From NCBI GenBank assembly GCA_963806735.1, contig CAWEBE010000072.1, positions 37,203 through 101,202 of the forward strand: a stretch of 64,000 nucleotides of DNA, read 5' to 3'. A program made the position numbers and the translations under genes. This DNA is from CADEFX01 sp963806735 (GTDB lineage Bacteria > Pseudomonadota > Alphaproteobacteria > Rhizobiales > Hyphomicrobiaceae). The notes beneath the pieces are model-generated. The model was not told the DNA's origin. It saw nothing but the letters and a program-made list of their open reading frames with translations, and searched no databases. Below, piece after piece: positions 46,098 through 53,711 of the stretch (the first letter of the stretch is position 1; every line of letters starts with the position of its first letter).

Positions 46098-46807
46098 GTC
46101 CCACGTAGTCCAACGCGAGAGTGCCAAGGCGTGCCATGCGCCCTACATGCACAAGACCGGCCGTATCTTGTGGCGCACAAGATCACTCCGCGCTTGCCTG
46201 TTCGATGACGGGCAAGCTTGGCGAACCCGGTGGGGAGTAACGAGAGGCGATCCGCGTGTACGCAGCGGACCTTCCAATGCCCCGCACGCCGTTACTCCCC
46301 GGACGGAAACTCCGAGCACATCGTATTGATCCACGTTGGCGTAAGAGCGCTGTGATCTTTTAACGACAAGCGCAATGAATTTCGCAGCCGGGCATTTGCG
46401 GTCAATCAACAGAGGGGCCGAGACGACCTATTCTGACGCTGGCGAAATGGCGGGCTCACTCGTGCGGGGAAGAGTCTCAGCCAAGACGATTCCGTTGCGG
46501 GCGGACTCTGCCATTTCCCACCACTGAGGTTATGACCCAGTGCTTTTGCGACCAATGCCGGACGCAGGCGATCCCACCGCGCGGTCGCCCTACGCGGCCA
46601 GAAGATAAAGGCGTAGCGCGCTCCATCGAAGGACCCTGGCCCGTACCGCTTGTGGGAGTTAGACAGATATCTGTAAATTCGACGCTGGAGGGGATCATCC
46701 GCGCAGCCAGCAAGAACAATTCCACCAGCTGTCACGTTGTCAATGGGATTGGCGTGCAACAGCTCCCCCCAAGGGATTGCATGTCCAAGAGGGCGCCCTT
46801 GTCCGGC
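46098..46807. other. Gene-free stretch with three stacked palindromes
   Basis: About 700 bp with no recognisable product. It contains ATCTTGTG-GCG-CACAAGAT (46165-46183), GCTTGCC...GGCAAGC (46192-46217) and GGGGAGTAACG...CGTTACTCCCC (46232-46300) in immediate succession. The open frames on both strands from 46.4 to 46.95 kb resemble nothing I recognise until the ligase remnant begins near 46.8 kb. Confidence 0.45.
46232..46300. repeat. 69-bp inverted repeat with nested hairpin
   Basis: The outer 11-bp arms GGGGAGTAACG (46232-46242) and CGTTACTCCCC (46290-46300) are perfect. Inside lies a second weaker hairpin around TCCGCGTGTACGCAGCGGA. It is the largest of three palindromes in this gap. Confidence 0.6.
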
Positions 46808-47212
46808 CGCGATCTGACCGAGCGCTACCTGGTTGTCGCCGAGGCCCTTCGCAAGATGCCATGCGCATCCTGCTCGCTCGACGGCGAGCTGGTGCTGGCG
46901 ACGGAAGGTGGATTTGACTTCTATGGCCTGCGTGGCGCCCGGCGCCATGCCGACGTTTCACTCTGGGTCTTCGACATCCTGGAGCTGGATGGCGAAGACT
47001 TGCGCTTGCTGCCGCTGACCGAGCGCTCGGCGCGGCTGGCGAAGCTGATGACACGCTCAAAGGACCCAGCGCTCGGCCTGGTCCCGAGCTTCGATGACGG
47101 CCAGGCCCTGTTGCTCGCCTGCATGGACAAGGGCGTTGAAGGCATCGTCTCGAAGCTGCGGGACGCTCCCTATCTCTTCCCGTCCGGTAGCGTCAAATAT
47201 GGACAGTGGTGA
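46808..47212 (+). pseudogene. ATP-dependent DNA ligase fragment (middle of adenylation domain)
   Basis: The frame encodes LTERYLVVAEALRKM, SLDGELVLATEGGFDFYGL (motif III region), SLWVFDILELDGEDLRLLPL (motif IIIa) and LLLACMDKGVEGIVSKLRDAPY (motif IV). It is clearly the adenylation domain of a LigD/ligase-C type enzyme. The catalytic lysine segment (KxDG) and everything before it are missing. After DAPY the expected motif V (WVKIKC) is absent; the frame ends in the start of the next gene. Matching missing pieces occur at 61.5 kb and at the right window edge. Confidence 0.8.
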
Positions 47213-47538
47213 GGTGCGGGCGGAGATCTCGCGCATCCTGGCAAGATCGACCGCGGCCGGTGAGATGTCAGCGCCAGATCGGGCCTACCTGGCCCGCTGT
47301 GGCCCAGCGTGCCGGCCTATCGCAGCAGGAGGCCGAAAAGCGTGTTGCTGACGCCGTCACGGCCGCGCGCGAAGCCGCCGACAAGGCCAGGCGTGGCGCC
47401 ATCCTGACCGGGTTTGTCACAGCCGCCAGCTTGATCATCTCGCTGGCAGCGGCGTGGTGGGCGGGCCTCAAGGGCGGTAACCATCGCGACAATTCGATTC
47501 CCGCCCGGTTCAATTTTGCCATCAATCGCCGGAGTTGA
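47199..47538 (+). pseudogene. PhnA-like small membrane protein, frameshifted
   Basis: From ATG 47199: MDSGEVRAEISRILARSTAA and MSAPDRAYLAR. The family sequence then continues in another frame as VAQRAGLSQQEAEKRVADAV, a linker, one membrane segment (ILTGFVTAASLIISLAAAWW) and a tail ending near NSIPARFNF. The break is near 47300. Intact homologues of this layout, which I recall as PhnA-like proteins in Bradyrhizobium relatives, are about 115 residues. The start overlaps the ligase fragment. A 27-residue membrane peptide gene follows after 2 bp. Confidence 0.6.
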
Positions 47539-47540
47539 GC

Positions 47541-47624
47541 ATGCTGCGCGATATCATCCTCTGGCTGGCCGGTGTACCCATCGTCGTCATCATCCTCCTG
47601 CATCTGTTCGGCTTCCTCAGCTAA
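47541..47624 (+). CDS. 27-residue membrane peptide
   Basis: ATG 47541, with GGAG 6 nt upstream, encodes a charged start (MLRDIILW) and one continuous membrane segment (LAGVPIVVIILLHLFGFL). It lies 2 bp after the PhnA-like frame, a spacing that suggests translational coupling. Tiny proteins of the same pattern sit beside PhnA-like genes in related genomes as far as I recall. Function is unknown. Confidence 0.55.
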   Translation: MLRDIILWLAGVPIVVIILLHLFGFLS

Positions 47625-47778
47625 TTGAACCACAAGGCAGGACAGCATCCCGCAGTCGATCCTTGGAGTTGTGGAATGAGAGCCTGTGACAAGCGTTGAA
47701 GACTGTACGGCTTTGCCAACACCGGCCGCTCGGCAAAGCGCGGGTCGAGGCCCATGGCACCGTACCCCGTGCTAAATA

Positions 47779-47916
47779 CTAACGGCAGGTTGCGTGCCGC
47801 GAGCGCCTCCGCGACCGGCCGTCGAGCAGTGCGCGAATACGTTCGTCGATATCGTTGCGCTGGCCGATCTGAGATTGCAGCTCGTCGAATTTGGTTTGGG
47901 TGTACGGATCAAACAT
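47779..47916 (-). CDS. Small hypothetical protein
   Basis: A 45-residue frame from ATG 47916 starting MFDPYTQTKFDELQSQIGQR and continuing NDIDERIRALLDGRSRRR. The Glu/Gln/Arg-rich helical composition looks protein-like rather than random, and it lies downstream of a hairpin on the same strand. No homologue is recognised and no strong ribosome binding site is seen, so it remains tentative. Confidence 0.35.
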   Translation of the reverse strand: MFDPYTQTKFDELQSQIGQRNDIDERIRALLDGRSRRRSRHATCR

Positions 47917-47938
47917 GTCGTAATTGAAACATAGAAAA

Positions 47939-47959
47939 AGCCGGCCACAAGGACCGGCT
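47939..47959. repeat. CACAAGG hairpin, copy 1
   Basis: AGCCGGCC-ACAA-GGACCGGCT, an 8-bp stem with one bulged A, followed by GTGCAT. Nearly identical copies lie at 48358 and 48520. On the minus strand it follows the Pro/Thr-tail membrane protein gene (stop at 48014) and may be its terminator. Confidence 0.6.
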
Positions 47960-48013
47960 GTGCATAGAGCAGGCTTCGTTTACTACGGCTACTACTGCGG
48001 TTCTGGGAATAGA

Positions 48014-48277
48014 TTAAGGCGTGGTCTTCGGTACTGTGGTGGTCGGAGCGGCTTGGCTCGTCGGTTGGGACGTGCGCGTCGGTCCGACATCGGTCGTTGA
48101 AGAATTCGAGAACAGCCACCATCCCAAGGAAGCGGCGATTATCGCGCCCAGGATTAAGGGAATCATGCTGGAAGTCTCGCGCGCGCGGTCTAACCCTGTT
48201 CGACCGACGGGACGGTTATCTAGTGCTGTTGGACGGTCATCTAACGCTACGGGGCGTTCGTCATCGCGTATTGCCAT
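48014..48277 (-). CDS. Single-pass membrane protein with Ser/Thr/Pro tail (paralogue 1)
   Basis: 87 residues from ATG 48277. The acidic/basic N terminus contains a semi-repeat (RPVALDDRPTALDNRPVG) and is followed by one membrane segment (MIPLILGAIIAASLGWWLF) and a low-complexity tail rich in Ser, Thr and Pro ending TTTVPKTTP. The gene at 52033 has the same layout and the same TTTVPK end. Flanked by two copies of a short hairpin. Function is unknown. Confidence 0.55.
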   Translation of the reverse strand: MAIRDDERPVALDDRPTALDNRPVGRTGLDRARETSSMIPLILGAIIAASLGWWLFSNSSTTDVGPTRTSQPTSQAAPTTTVPKTTP

Positions 48278-48357
48278 TGCTGTGGCTCCAAAAAGAGGAC
48301 GTTTTGTCGGGAAGTATCGAGTCAACGTGGGGGTGGGAGCTTCGTTCCAAACAAAGA

Positions 48358-48378
48358 AGCCGGCCACAAGGACCGGCT
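48358..48378. repeat. CACAAGG hairpin, copy 2
   Basis: AGCCGGCCACAAGGACCGGCT, identical over 21 bp to the copy at 47939, again followed by GTGCA. It lies 80 bp upstream of the start of the Pro/Thr-tail protein gene on the minus strand. Confidence 0.6.
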
Positions 48379-48519
48379 GTGCACAGTTCCAAGAACAATA
48401 GACAGAGATGTAAACGGCTGTTGACGGAGTATCGCTTTGACGGTCGACCCGATACGGAAAGTTCGTGCACGGTCAACTAGCAAAATCGGCTTAGGGGTGT
48501 CTGCATAGGAAGCGTGACA

Positions 48520-48540
48520 AGCCGCCCACAAGGGGCGGCT
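48520..48540. repeat. CACAAGG hairpin, copy 3
   Basis: AGCCGCCC-ACAAG-GGGCGGCT, a perfect 8-bp stem, again followed by GTGCAT. Compensating base changes relative to copies 1 and 2 keep the stem paired while the loop is conserved, which argues that the structure matters. Confidence 0.6.
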
Positions 48541-48592
48541 GTGCATAGGCCACGAGTTGGAAGCCACGGAGATTAGGGCTGCTTGGGAGCGA

Positions 48593-48715
48593 GAGCTTGC
48601 AACCTGGCTGCGTGGTACGCCGGAGGAGGCCATGACACTCGCGCGGCAATATCCACCCGAGGGCATGCGCATCATGCAGGAGGGGGTGGAAAAGGAAGAC
48701 CAACTGGCAGCGTGA
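48593..48715 (+). pseudogene. SRAP/YedK family C-terminal remnant (copy 2)
   Basis: The frame reads ELATWLRGTPEEAMTLARQ, YPPEGMRIMQEGVEKEDQ, ending LAA-stop. It aligns residue for residue with the last 37 residues of the copy near 36.2 kb (ATWLNGTPTEAMSLARQ, YPPECMRIVQEG). Nothing of the catalytic domain precedes it; the 5' boundary falls just after the third hairpin repeat. It is a relic from a distinct gene copy, not an exact duplicate. Confidence 0.7.
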
Positions 48716-48759
48716 CCATCGGTGAGCTCGCACCAAGGGCTCTTCCGCATCTGCGATCG

Positions 48760-49416
48760 TCACTGGGTATCTTGTTGTCCCAACGCCTCGTCGCAGCCGG
48801 GCCCGAGAAACTCGTTGATCTTCTCCACCAGCGTGCCTTGCAGAACGTTGAACATGTTGTCGACGGCAGTTGCCGACCACAGGGCGCTCTTAACTACTGT
48901 TGGCCCAGTCACACTGCTCCACCGCAACGCAGCCTTGGTGGCTCTGCCGTTCTCGAAGGTCACGACCGGGTCAATGGTCAGGGTGACGGTGTGGCGATTT
49001 ATTCCATCTTCTATGTGACACACCACATCGTGCTTGCCGACTTTTACCTCGTACCTCGGCTCCAAGGCCGAAGGAAAAATTAATTGGCGCTCGATCGCGA
49101 ACTTACCCTCGCACTGCGCATGGCCCCACGGCCAAGCCATGGCTCCTTTGAGAAACCGGTTCTTGATATCAATGTCGGGCCAGGTCTTGGCTACATGGCA
49201 GGCGAGCTTGTCTTCCTGGGCAGACCTGCCGCGGGCAGCCTCGCAAACTGCAATCTTGCAGCCGCGGTTGGCTTGCTGCTCACGATAGAGCTGGTCCGCG
49301 AGCGCCCTGTCGATGTCCGTACGTGTGCGCGGGTCGCCTTGGGCACGGGCGGACGGAATAGCGGACAGCAGCACGAAAACAACAAGTGCAGAAAACCGAA
49401 CACAAACGATAGACAT
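48760..49416 (-). CDS. Secreted protein of unknown function
   Basis: 218 residues from ATG 49416. A signal peptide (VCVRFSALVVFVLLSAIPSA, then RAQ) precedes a mature chain with six or so cysteines (GCKIAVC, KLACHVAKTWPDIDIKN, AQCEGKFAIER, DVVCHIEDG, GPGCDEAL). The middle is beta-rich (HTVTLTIDPVVTFENG). No family is recognised. Upstream lies a degraded LysR gene; downstream the second SRAP remnant. Codon use resembles the neighbours. Confidence 0.65.
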   Translation of the reverse strand: MSIVCVRFSALVVFVLLSAIPSARAQGDPRTRTDIDRALADQLYREQQANRGCKIAVCEAARGRSAQEDKLACHVAKTWPDIDIKNRFLKGAMAWPWGHAQCEGKFAIERQLIFPSALEPRYEVKVGKHDVVCHIEDGINRHTVTLTIDPVVTFENGRATKAALRWSSVTGPTVVKSALWSATAVDNMFNVLQGTLVEKINEFLGPGCDEALGQQDTQ

Positions 49417-49566
49417 GCTCAACACGCTTGTCGGCGTTCCGGATAGCTTCGCGATACCCAGGGCGTTCGATTGAGCGCCACATTGTGAACCTTCTGTGGT
49501 GCCCCAAGGTTCCAAGCTAGGCGGATCTCCGCAGGTAATTGCCGACCCGCTGTGAGTTTGAATCGA

Positions 49567-49785
49567 AAGCCGCCAGGTGGGCCGTCAGGTCAGTTGGTGG
49601 CCAACAACATTGCGCACCGAGTGGACGCGACGTTGGCCGGATTGGGCCTGGCGTACTTGGAGGAGGATCAGATCCAGACACACATCGCGAAGGGGCGGCT
49701 GTGCTCGAAGACTGGTGTTCGCCGCTTGCGGGTTATCACCTCTACTACCCGAGCCGCCCACAAAACGCTGTCCTAGAACGCACAG
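49567..49785 (+). pseudogene. LysR-type regulator C-terminal remnant
   Basis: One frame reads GQLVANNIAHRVDATLAGLG, LAYLEEDQIQTHIAKGRL. A second frame continues VLEDWCSPLAGYHLYYPSRP. Together this is the effector-domain end of a LysR regulator (family text: ALAGLGLAYLPEDQ and LEDWCPPFPGYHLYYPSRR). The helix-turn-helix half is absent, and a frame break sits near 49701. It fills most of the 480-bp gap between the secreted protein and corA. Confidence 0.7.
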
Positions 49786-49893
49786 TGTCTTTAGGGCGAA
49801 GATCGCGTAGTCTCACACACGTTTGGCGCCGGGCTGCGATAGTCGCCGACCCGCGCGCCGCTGAATGGTGGAACTGAGGCCCGGAGCAACGCG

Positions 49894-50910
49894 ATGGACG
49901 CGCGCATCGAGCGGGAGGTGCGGCATCACGAATTCCCTGAGCCCGGTGTTGTTGCAGCCAGTGTATATGTCGGCGGTCGGTGCATTTCCGACATCGCCAT
50001 CGACGAAGCTGGCAAGTGGTCGAAGAAGCCGGGCCACGTCGTCTGGATCGGTCTGTTTGAGCCAAGCCACGAGTTGCTGTCGCGAATTGAGGCGCAGTTC
50101 GGACTGCATTACCTCGCCATCGAAGATGCCGGTAAAGCGCATCAGCATCCGAAAATAGAGCAGTACGGTGACGCCCTATTCATCGTCGCGCGCACCGCGC
50201 AGATGGTGCAGGGGCGGATTGCCTTCGGCGAGACCCATCTGTTCATAGGGCGCGGCTATGTGGTCTCGGTGCGACACGGAGCATCGACGTCGTACGCCTC
50301 CGTGCGGAAGCGGTGTGAAGCGTGTCCTACGACGCTGTCTCATGGCGAAGATTACATCCTCTATGCCATCCTCGATTTCATCGTCGACAACTACATGCCG
50401 GTCCTTGAATCCGTCCATCGCGAGGTCGAAGCGATGGAGGAGCGGGTATTCGCGGCACCGCTTCCGAGCGAGGAAGTCCAGCGCCTTTACATCCTGCGGC
50501 GCGAACTGCTGCTGCTACGCAACGCGGCCGTGCCCCTTGCCGAGGTCTGCCGACGACTAGAGCATGCAGAGGTGAAGCCAATCGACCAGGAGATGCAGCC
50601 ACTGTTCCGCGACGTGAGCGACCACGTAAACCGCGTCAAAGAGGAGGTCGACGCATTGCGCGAGGTACTGGCGTTCACGTTCGAAGCAAGCTTGATGGTT
50701 GGGCAGGCTCAGCAAACGGCAATCACGCGCCGGTTGGCCGCATGGGCCGCTATCCTCGCTGTGCCAACAGCGATTGCTGGCATCTACGGCATGAACTTTG
50801 AGCACATGCCCGAACTCAAATGGCAGTACGGGTATTTCATTGTGCTAGGCATCGTCGCGGCTCTGTGTGGCACCTTGTTCTGGCGACTGCGGCGGAACGG
50901 ATGGCTCTGA
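49894..50910 (+). CDS. corA: CorA family magnesium/divalent cation transporter
   Basis: Pentameric Mg2+ channel of the inner membrane. 338 residues: large N-terminal cytoplasmic domain with the acidic helix region (EVEAMEERVFAAPLPSEEVQ, YILRRELLLLRNAAVPLAEV), then two C-terminal membrane segments with the signature GMN in AGIYGMNFEHMPEL. The short basic C terminus is RRNGWL. GGAG precedes the ATG by 9 nt. A complete gene standing between a LysR relic and a TPR gene. Confidence 0.93.
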   Translation: MDARIEREVRHHEFPEPGVVAASVYVGGRCISDIAIDEAGKWSKKPGHVVWIGLFEPSHELLSRIEAQFGLHYLAIEDAGKAHQHPKIEQYGDALFIVARTAQMVQGRIAFGETHLFIGRGYVVSVRHGASTSYASVRKRCEACPTTLSHGEDYILYAILDFIVDNYMPVLESVHREVEAMEERVFAAPLPSEEVQRLYILRRELLLLRNAAVPLAEVCRRLEHAEVKPIDQEMQPLFRDVSDHVNRVKEEVDALREVLAFTFEASLMVGQAQQTAITRRLAAWAAILAVPTAIAGIYGMNFEHMPELKWQYGYFIVLGIVAALCGTLFWRLRRNGWL

Positions 50911-50987
50911 AGCCGGCCGGTGAATGAGTTGATCAGTTGTCCACACGGACATAGGAAGCGTTAAAGCTCGCCAAGGAGGCCGCAACG

Positions 50988-51851
50988 GTGGCGCACGACT
51001 TCCGCCTAAGTGTTTCGGCGATGGTCAAACGTGTGCCCGCATTAAGGATCGCTCCTTCGTTGGACAAGGTGCCACTTGTCACGTTCCTCGCCGGGCTCTT
51101 GTTCGTGGTGACGCCGAGCCATGCACAGGCTCCGCCGGATTGGATGGTGTGTACCGGCAAAGTCCCAGCTCAGCCGGATCGACAAGTGGCGGTTTGCACG
51201 GCACTCATCGAGGCCGGCCGGGAAACAGCGGCCAACCTGGCTGTCGTCTATTGTTCGCGAGGCGTAGCGCATCAGGCCAGGGATAAGCTTGAACCCGCGA
51301 TTGCCGACTACGACGCCGCCGCCAGGATTGCTCCAGAGGGGGCCACCAAGCACCTGTGCCGCGGATATGGCAACTTGGCTCGCGCCCTCGTCGATGATGC
51401 AATCACCGAGTTCAGTGAAGCCATCGCGCTCGATCCCAGTCCATCGCGGCCCTTTCTGGCACGGGGTCGGGCCTATCGTGCAAAGGGCGACCTCGCTCGG
51501 GCAGTGGCGGACTACGACGAGGCGATCCGCCGCGACCCAAACAATGCGGTTGCTTTCAACAACCGCGGCGTAGCGCTGAGCTATATGCGTAACGACGATC
51601 GGGCGCTCGACGATTACAGCCAAGCTATCCGGCTCAACCCCAACTACTCAGAAGCCTTCAACAATCGCGGCCTGGTGTATGCGTCTCGGAAGGAGTACGA
51701 GCGCGCGATTGCCGACTTTACCGAGGCCATCCACCTCGATCCGAAGAATGCGTCTGCCTACACCAATCGCGGCGTTGCTTATCGGAGCAGCGGAGATAGC
51801 ACTCGGGCGAAGGCCGACTTTGAAACAGCAAGTGGCCTCAAGGGAAAGTAG
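50988..51851 (+). CDS. Secreted tetratricopeptide repeat protein
   Basis: 287 residues from GTG 50988, which has AAGGAGG 8 nt upstream; ATG 51021 is an alternative. A signal-like hydrophobic segment ends SHAQA near residue 48. About five TPR units follow, for example VAFNNRGVALSYMRNDDRAL, EAFNNRGLVYASRKEYERAI and SAYTNRGVAYRSSGDSTRA. Two cysteines precede the repeats. It is likely a periplasmic protein-protein scaffold; the partner is unknown. The last unit is complete. Confidence 0.85.
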   Translation: MAHDFRLSVSAMVKRVPALRIAPSLDKVPLVTFLAGLLFVVTPSHAQAPPDWMVCTGKVPAQPDRQVAVCTALIEAGRETAANLAVVYCSRGVAHQARDKLEPAIADYDAAARIAPEGATKHLCRGYGNLARALVDDAITEFSEAIALDPSPSRPFLARGRAYRAKGDLARAVADYDEAIRRDPNNAVAFNNRGVALSYMRNDDRALDDYSQAIRLNPNYSEAFNNRGLVYASRKEYERAIADFTEAIHLDPKNASAYTNRGVAYRSSGDSTRAKADFETASGLKGK

Positions 51852-51994
51852 AGCCTCCGGTTGCCTTGGGGAGAGATCCTGCGCACCCTCCGCGCGAAGC
51901 ATGAAGCTCAACGCATCGCTCAGCGGCGGAGGAGGATTGGCATTCTTCGTGTTGAGCAAGTAGTCGGCGCGCGCACGCCGCAAACACACCTTAG

Positions 51995-52014
51995 GACGCC
52001 CCATGAGGGGCGCC
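51995..52014. terminator. Hairpin between convergent TPR and membrane-protein genes
   Basis: CGCCCC (51997-52002), ATGA loop, GGGGCG (52007-52012). It lies about 20 bp after the stop of the minus-strand membrane protein gene and 145 bp after the TPR gene, so it may terminate either. It resembles the three CACAAGG hairpins in size and position relative to a Pro/Thr-tail gene. Confidence 0.45.
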
Positions 52015-52032
52015 CCTGTTGCTCCGAAACCG

Positions 52033-52281
52033 TTAGGGCTGCTTGGGGACCGTCGTCGTGCTCGGGCCGGTCGTCGGTGAGCTGTTGACCGGGGGTGACG
52101 TGCGGGTCACTCCAACGCTGTCCGACGTGTCCTTGCCGAACACGTACCATCCAGCAAATGCGGCCAGCACCAAACCGACAAGCAGCAGGGCGAGCGTGGT
52201 CACGGGATTGGATTGGCGAGCCAAGTCGGTGTCGATGTAGTCGTCTGTCCGACGTGCTCTATCTTGCTCTGAGAGTGCCAT
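52033..52281 (-). CDS. Single-pass membrane protein with Ser/Thr/Pro tail (paralogue 2)
   Basis: 82 residues: charged N terminus (MALSEQDRARRTDDYIDTD), one membrane segment (VTTLALLLVGLVLAAFAGWY), and a tail rich in Ser, Thr and Pro ending TTTVPKQP. The end and layout match the protein at 48014. It lies 3 bp downstream of another small single-pass protein, so the two are co-transcribed. Function is unknown. Confidence 0.6.
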   Translation of the reverse strand: MALSEQDRARRTDDYIDTDLARQSNPVTTLALLLVGLVLAAFAGWYVFGKDTSDSVGVTRTSPPVNSSPTTGPSTTTVPKQP

Positions 52282-52284
52282 TGA

Positions 52285-52533
52285 CTATCTCCTGATGACG
52301 TTGTCGGGATTGCGCGGGGTATCAGGGGTGATGCTGCGCTCCACGTTCTGGCCAACCTGCGTCTGCTCCTGCCGCTGCGGTCCAGCGACGGCAAGCATCA
52401 GGAAAAAGAGAACGGCGGCGCCCAACAAGACGCCAATCGCAGTCGAGACGTTCTTGTCGGTCTCTTTCAATTCAAGCCAGCGCATGGAACTCTGTTGGTG
52501 CGCGTTGTCAGGATGCTTGTGATCTTCGTCCAT
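52285..52533 (-). CDS. Small single-pass membrane protein
   Basis: 82 residues from ATG 52533, with GGAAGG about 5 nt upstream. A hydrophilic His/Lys/Asp-rich N terminus (MDEDHKHPDNAHQQSS) precedes a membrane segment (VSTAIGVLLGAAVLFFLMLA) and a Gln/Pro-rich tail (QRQEQTQVGQN, ending DTPRNPDNVIRR). It is the first gene of a two-gene unit with the Ser/Thr/Pro-tail protein. No family is recognised. Confidence 0.6.
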   Translation of the reverse strand: MDEDHKHPDNAHQQSSMRWLELKETDKNVSTAIGVLLGAAVLFFLMLAVAGPQRQEQTQVGQNVERSITPDTPRNPDNVIRR

Positions 52534-53150
52534 GGGATGCCTTCCTTCTACGGCGCTCACTGGCGAGAACGGCGTGCATCCAGCATCGTTCCAAGTGCTG
52601 ACCCGCCCGGCCACCAAACCCTAGGCCGGCACGGCAAGGGCCTTGAGCTGTATGAGCGTCAGCGCAACGGTAAGATTCTAGACAATGTGAAATCGGCCAT
52701 AGCAAAGGACGGCGTGTATTGCCAAAGGACCGCCGTCCTTGCTCTCCCGCCAAGGAATACGTGTTTCTACTCGACAGGCGGTAGTGAACTTGGATTGATA
52801 ACGTCACTTCTAGTGCGTCAGTTCCGCTTGGAGCGTCGGTTCCCGCTGGGAAACTTTGCAGCGCGATGCCGGCCGCTGAAAATGGAGCCTCCAACCGCAC
52901 TTTCCGCACGCTGGTCCAATTGCTCACGAGGACGCGACGGCCGAGCCGGCGCAAACCCACGTCGTGATGGCGGATAATCCCGAGACCGTGGCAACCTGAT
53001 CGAGCGTCATACCGGTCGCTAGCACGGCGCCAGCTGCCCGCACTTTGCCGGGGTGCCGCTCGCTTCCGTTTCGGGGTCAGGAAGCGGGCACTACTCGCTG
53101 TGAGGTCCGCTTCCGCCTCGAAAGCCCATCATGCGCGCCAGGTTGAGGGG
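52534..53150. other. Gene-free stretch
   Basis: About 600 bp in which overlapping open frames exist on both strands, but none carries a recognisable motif, ribosome binding site or protein-like composition. It may hold decayed coding sequence. The promoter for the two small membrane proteins should be at its left edge. Confidence 0.4.
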
Positions 53151-53244
53151 TTGCCAAAAGGAAGGCGCCGCAAGCGACGCCTTCCTAGTGCAAGCACGCA
53201 AAACCTACAGGTTGTCGCAAGCGAGATTGAACTCAGCCTCTGTC
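53151..53244. repeat. 94-bp inverted duplication, copy A
   Basis: The reverse complement of this segment appears without mismatch that I can see at 59292-59385. The unit comprises the last 12 codons of the small secreted-protein gene on the minus strand plus its terminator hairpin (GGAAGGCG...CGCCTTCC). Similarity stops sharply at both ends. Confidence 0.9.
53153..53187 (-). terminator. Terminator of the small secreted-protein gene
   Basis: Read on the minus strand: AGGAAGGCGTCGC, TTG loop, GCGGCGCCTTCC, then TTTTGG. A strong GC stem followed by a T-run 17 bp after the stop codon, a good intrinsic terminator. It is duplicated with the 94-bp unit at 59.3 kb. Confidence 0.8.
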
Positions 53245-53405
53245 ATGCGCAGGCTCGGGTCCCAACCTTGGTTGCATTGCTCCGGTGTCGGCATCGCGCC
53301 GATCTCACGCCCGGTGCTCTGCCCGCCTGGCAACAACTCGCCTTGGGCAAAGGCGGCGCCTGCAGTTATCAGCATGGCGAACACAACTGCTGTAACGGTC
53401 TTCAT
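53205..53405 (-). CDS. Small secreted protein
   Basis: 66 residues from ATG 53405, preceded by GAGAGG. The signal peptide (VTAVVFAMLITAGAAFA) is followed by a 45-residue mature chain with two cysteines (PTPEQCNQGWDPSLRMTEAE, then CDNL). An intrinsic terminator follows. Its last codons and terminator are copied in inverted orientation at 59.3 kb. Function is unknown; the pattern EQCNQGW...M(T/S)xxEFxxAC recurs in short secreted proteins of the order as far as I recall. Confidence 0.65.
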   Translation of the reverse strand: MKTVTAVVFAMLITAGAAFAQGELLPGGQSTGREIGAMPTPEQCNQGWDPSLRMTEAEFNLACDNL

Positions 53406-53711
53406 TGGAATGGCCTCTCTGTGATGTTGCAACTGTCGCGTTGCGGCTATCGACATAACGCTGTCACGCGGGGACGAGTTTCGAAATGAGCGTGGCGAAC
53501 CTGCGTGGGCAAGACCGCGGACGCAGCGCGAACCGCAGCGCAAAAGTAAATCGATCAATACCTTGCCGAGGTTTGAGCAACCATGAGACGCACATTGGTC
53601 TGCAAGATTTTGAAGGTCCATGGACTACAGGCAACTCAGCCTGCCCCGACGATCGACCAGCGCAACTAACGGCGATGCAAACCGTTGAGGGTCACGTTCC
53701 GAGGTGGACCC
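53406..53711. other. Divergent intergenic region
   Basis: About 300 bp between the start of the small secreted-protein gene (minus) and the first gene of the three-gene membrane operon (plus). It should contain both promoters. No hairpin or recognisable operator was seen, and the short open frames look like noise. Confidence 0.4.

Noticed and set aside
46406..46948. 180-residue minus-strand frame opposite the ligase fragment
   Set aside because: The plus strand carries clear ligase motifs; the minus frame has none.
52495..52977. 160-residue plus-strand frame
   Set aside because: Covers the start of a minus-strand small membrane gene and ends in Arg-rich noise; no ribosome binding site or motif.
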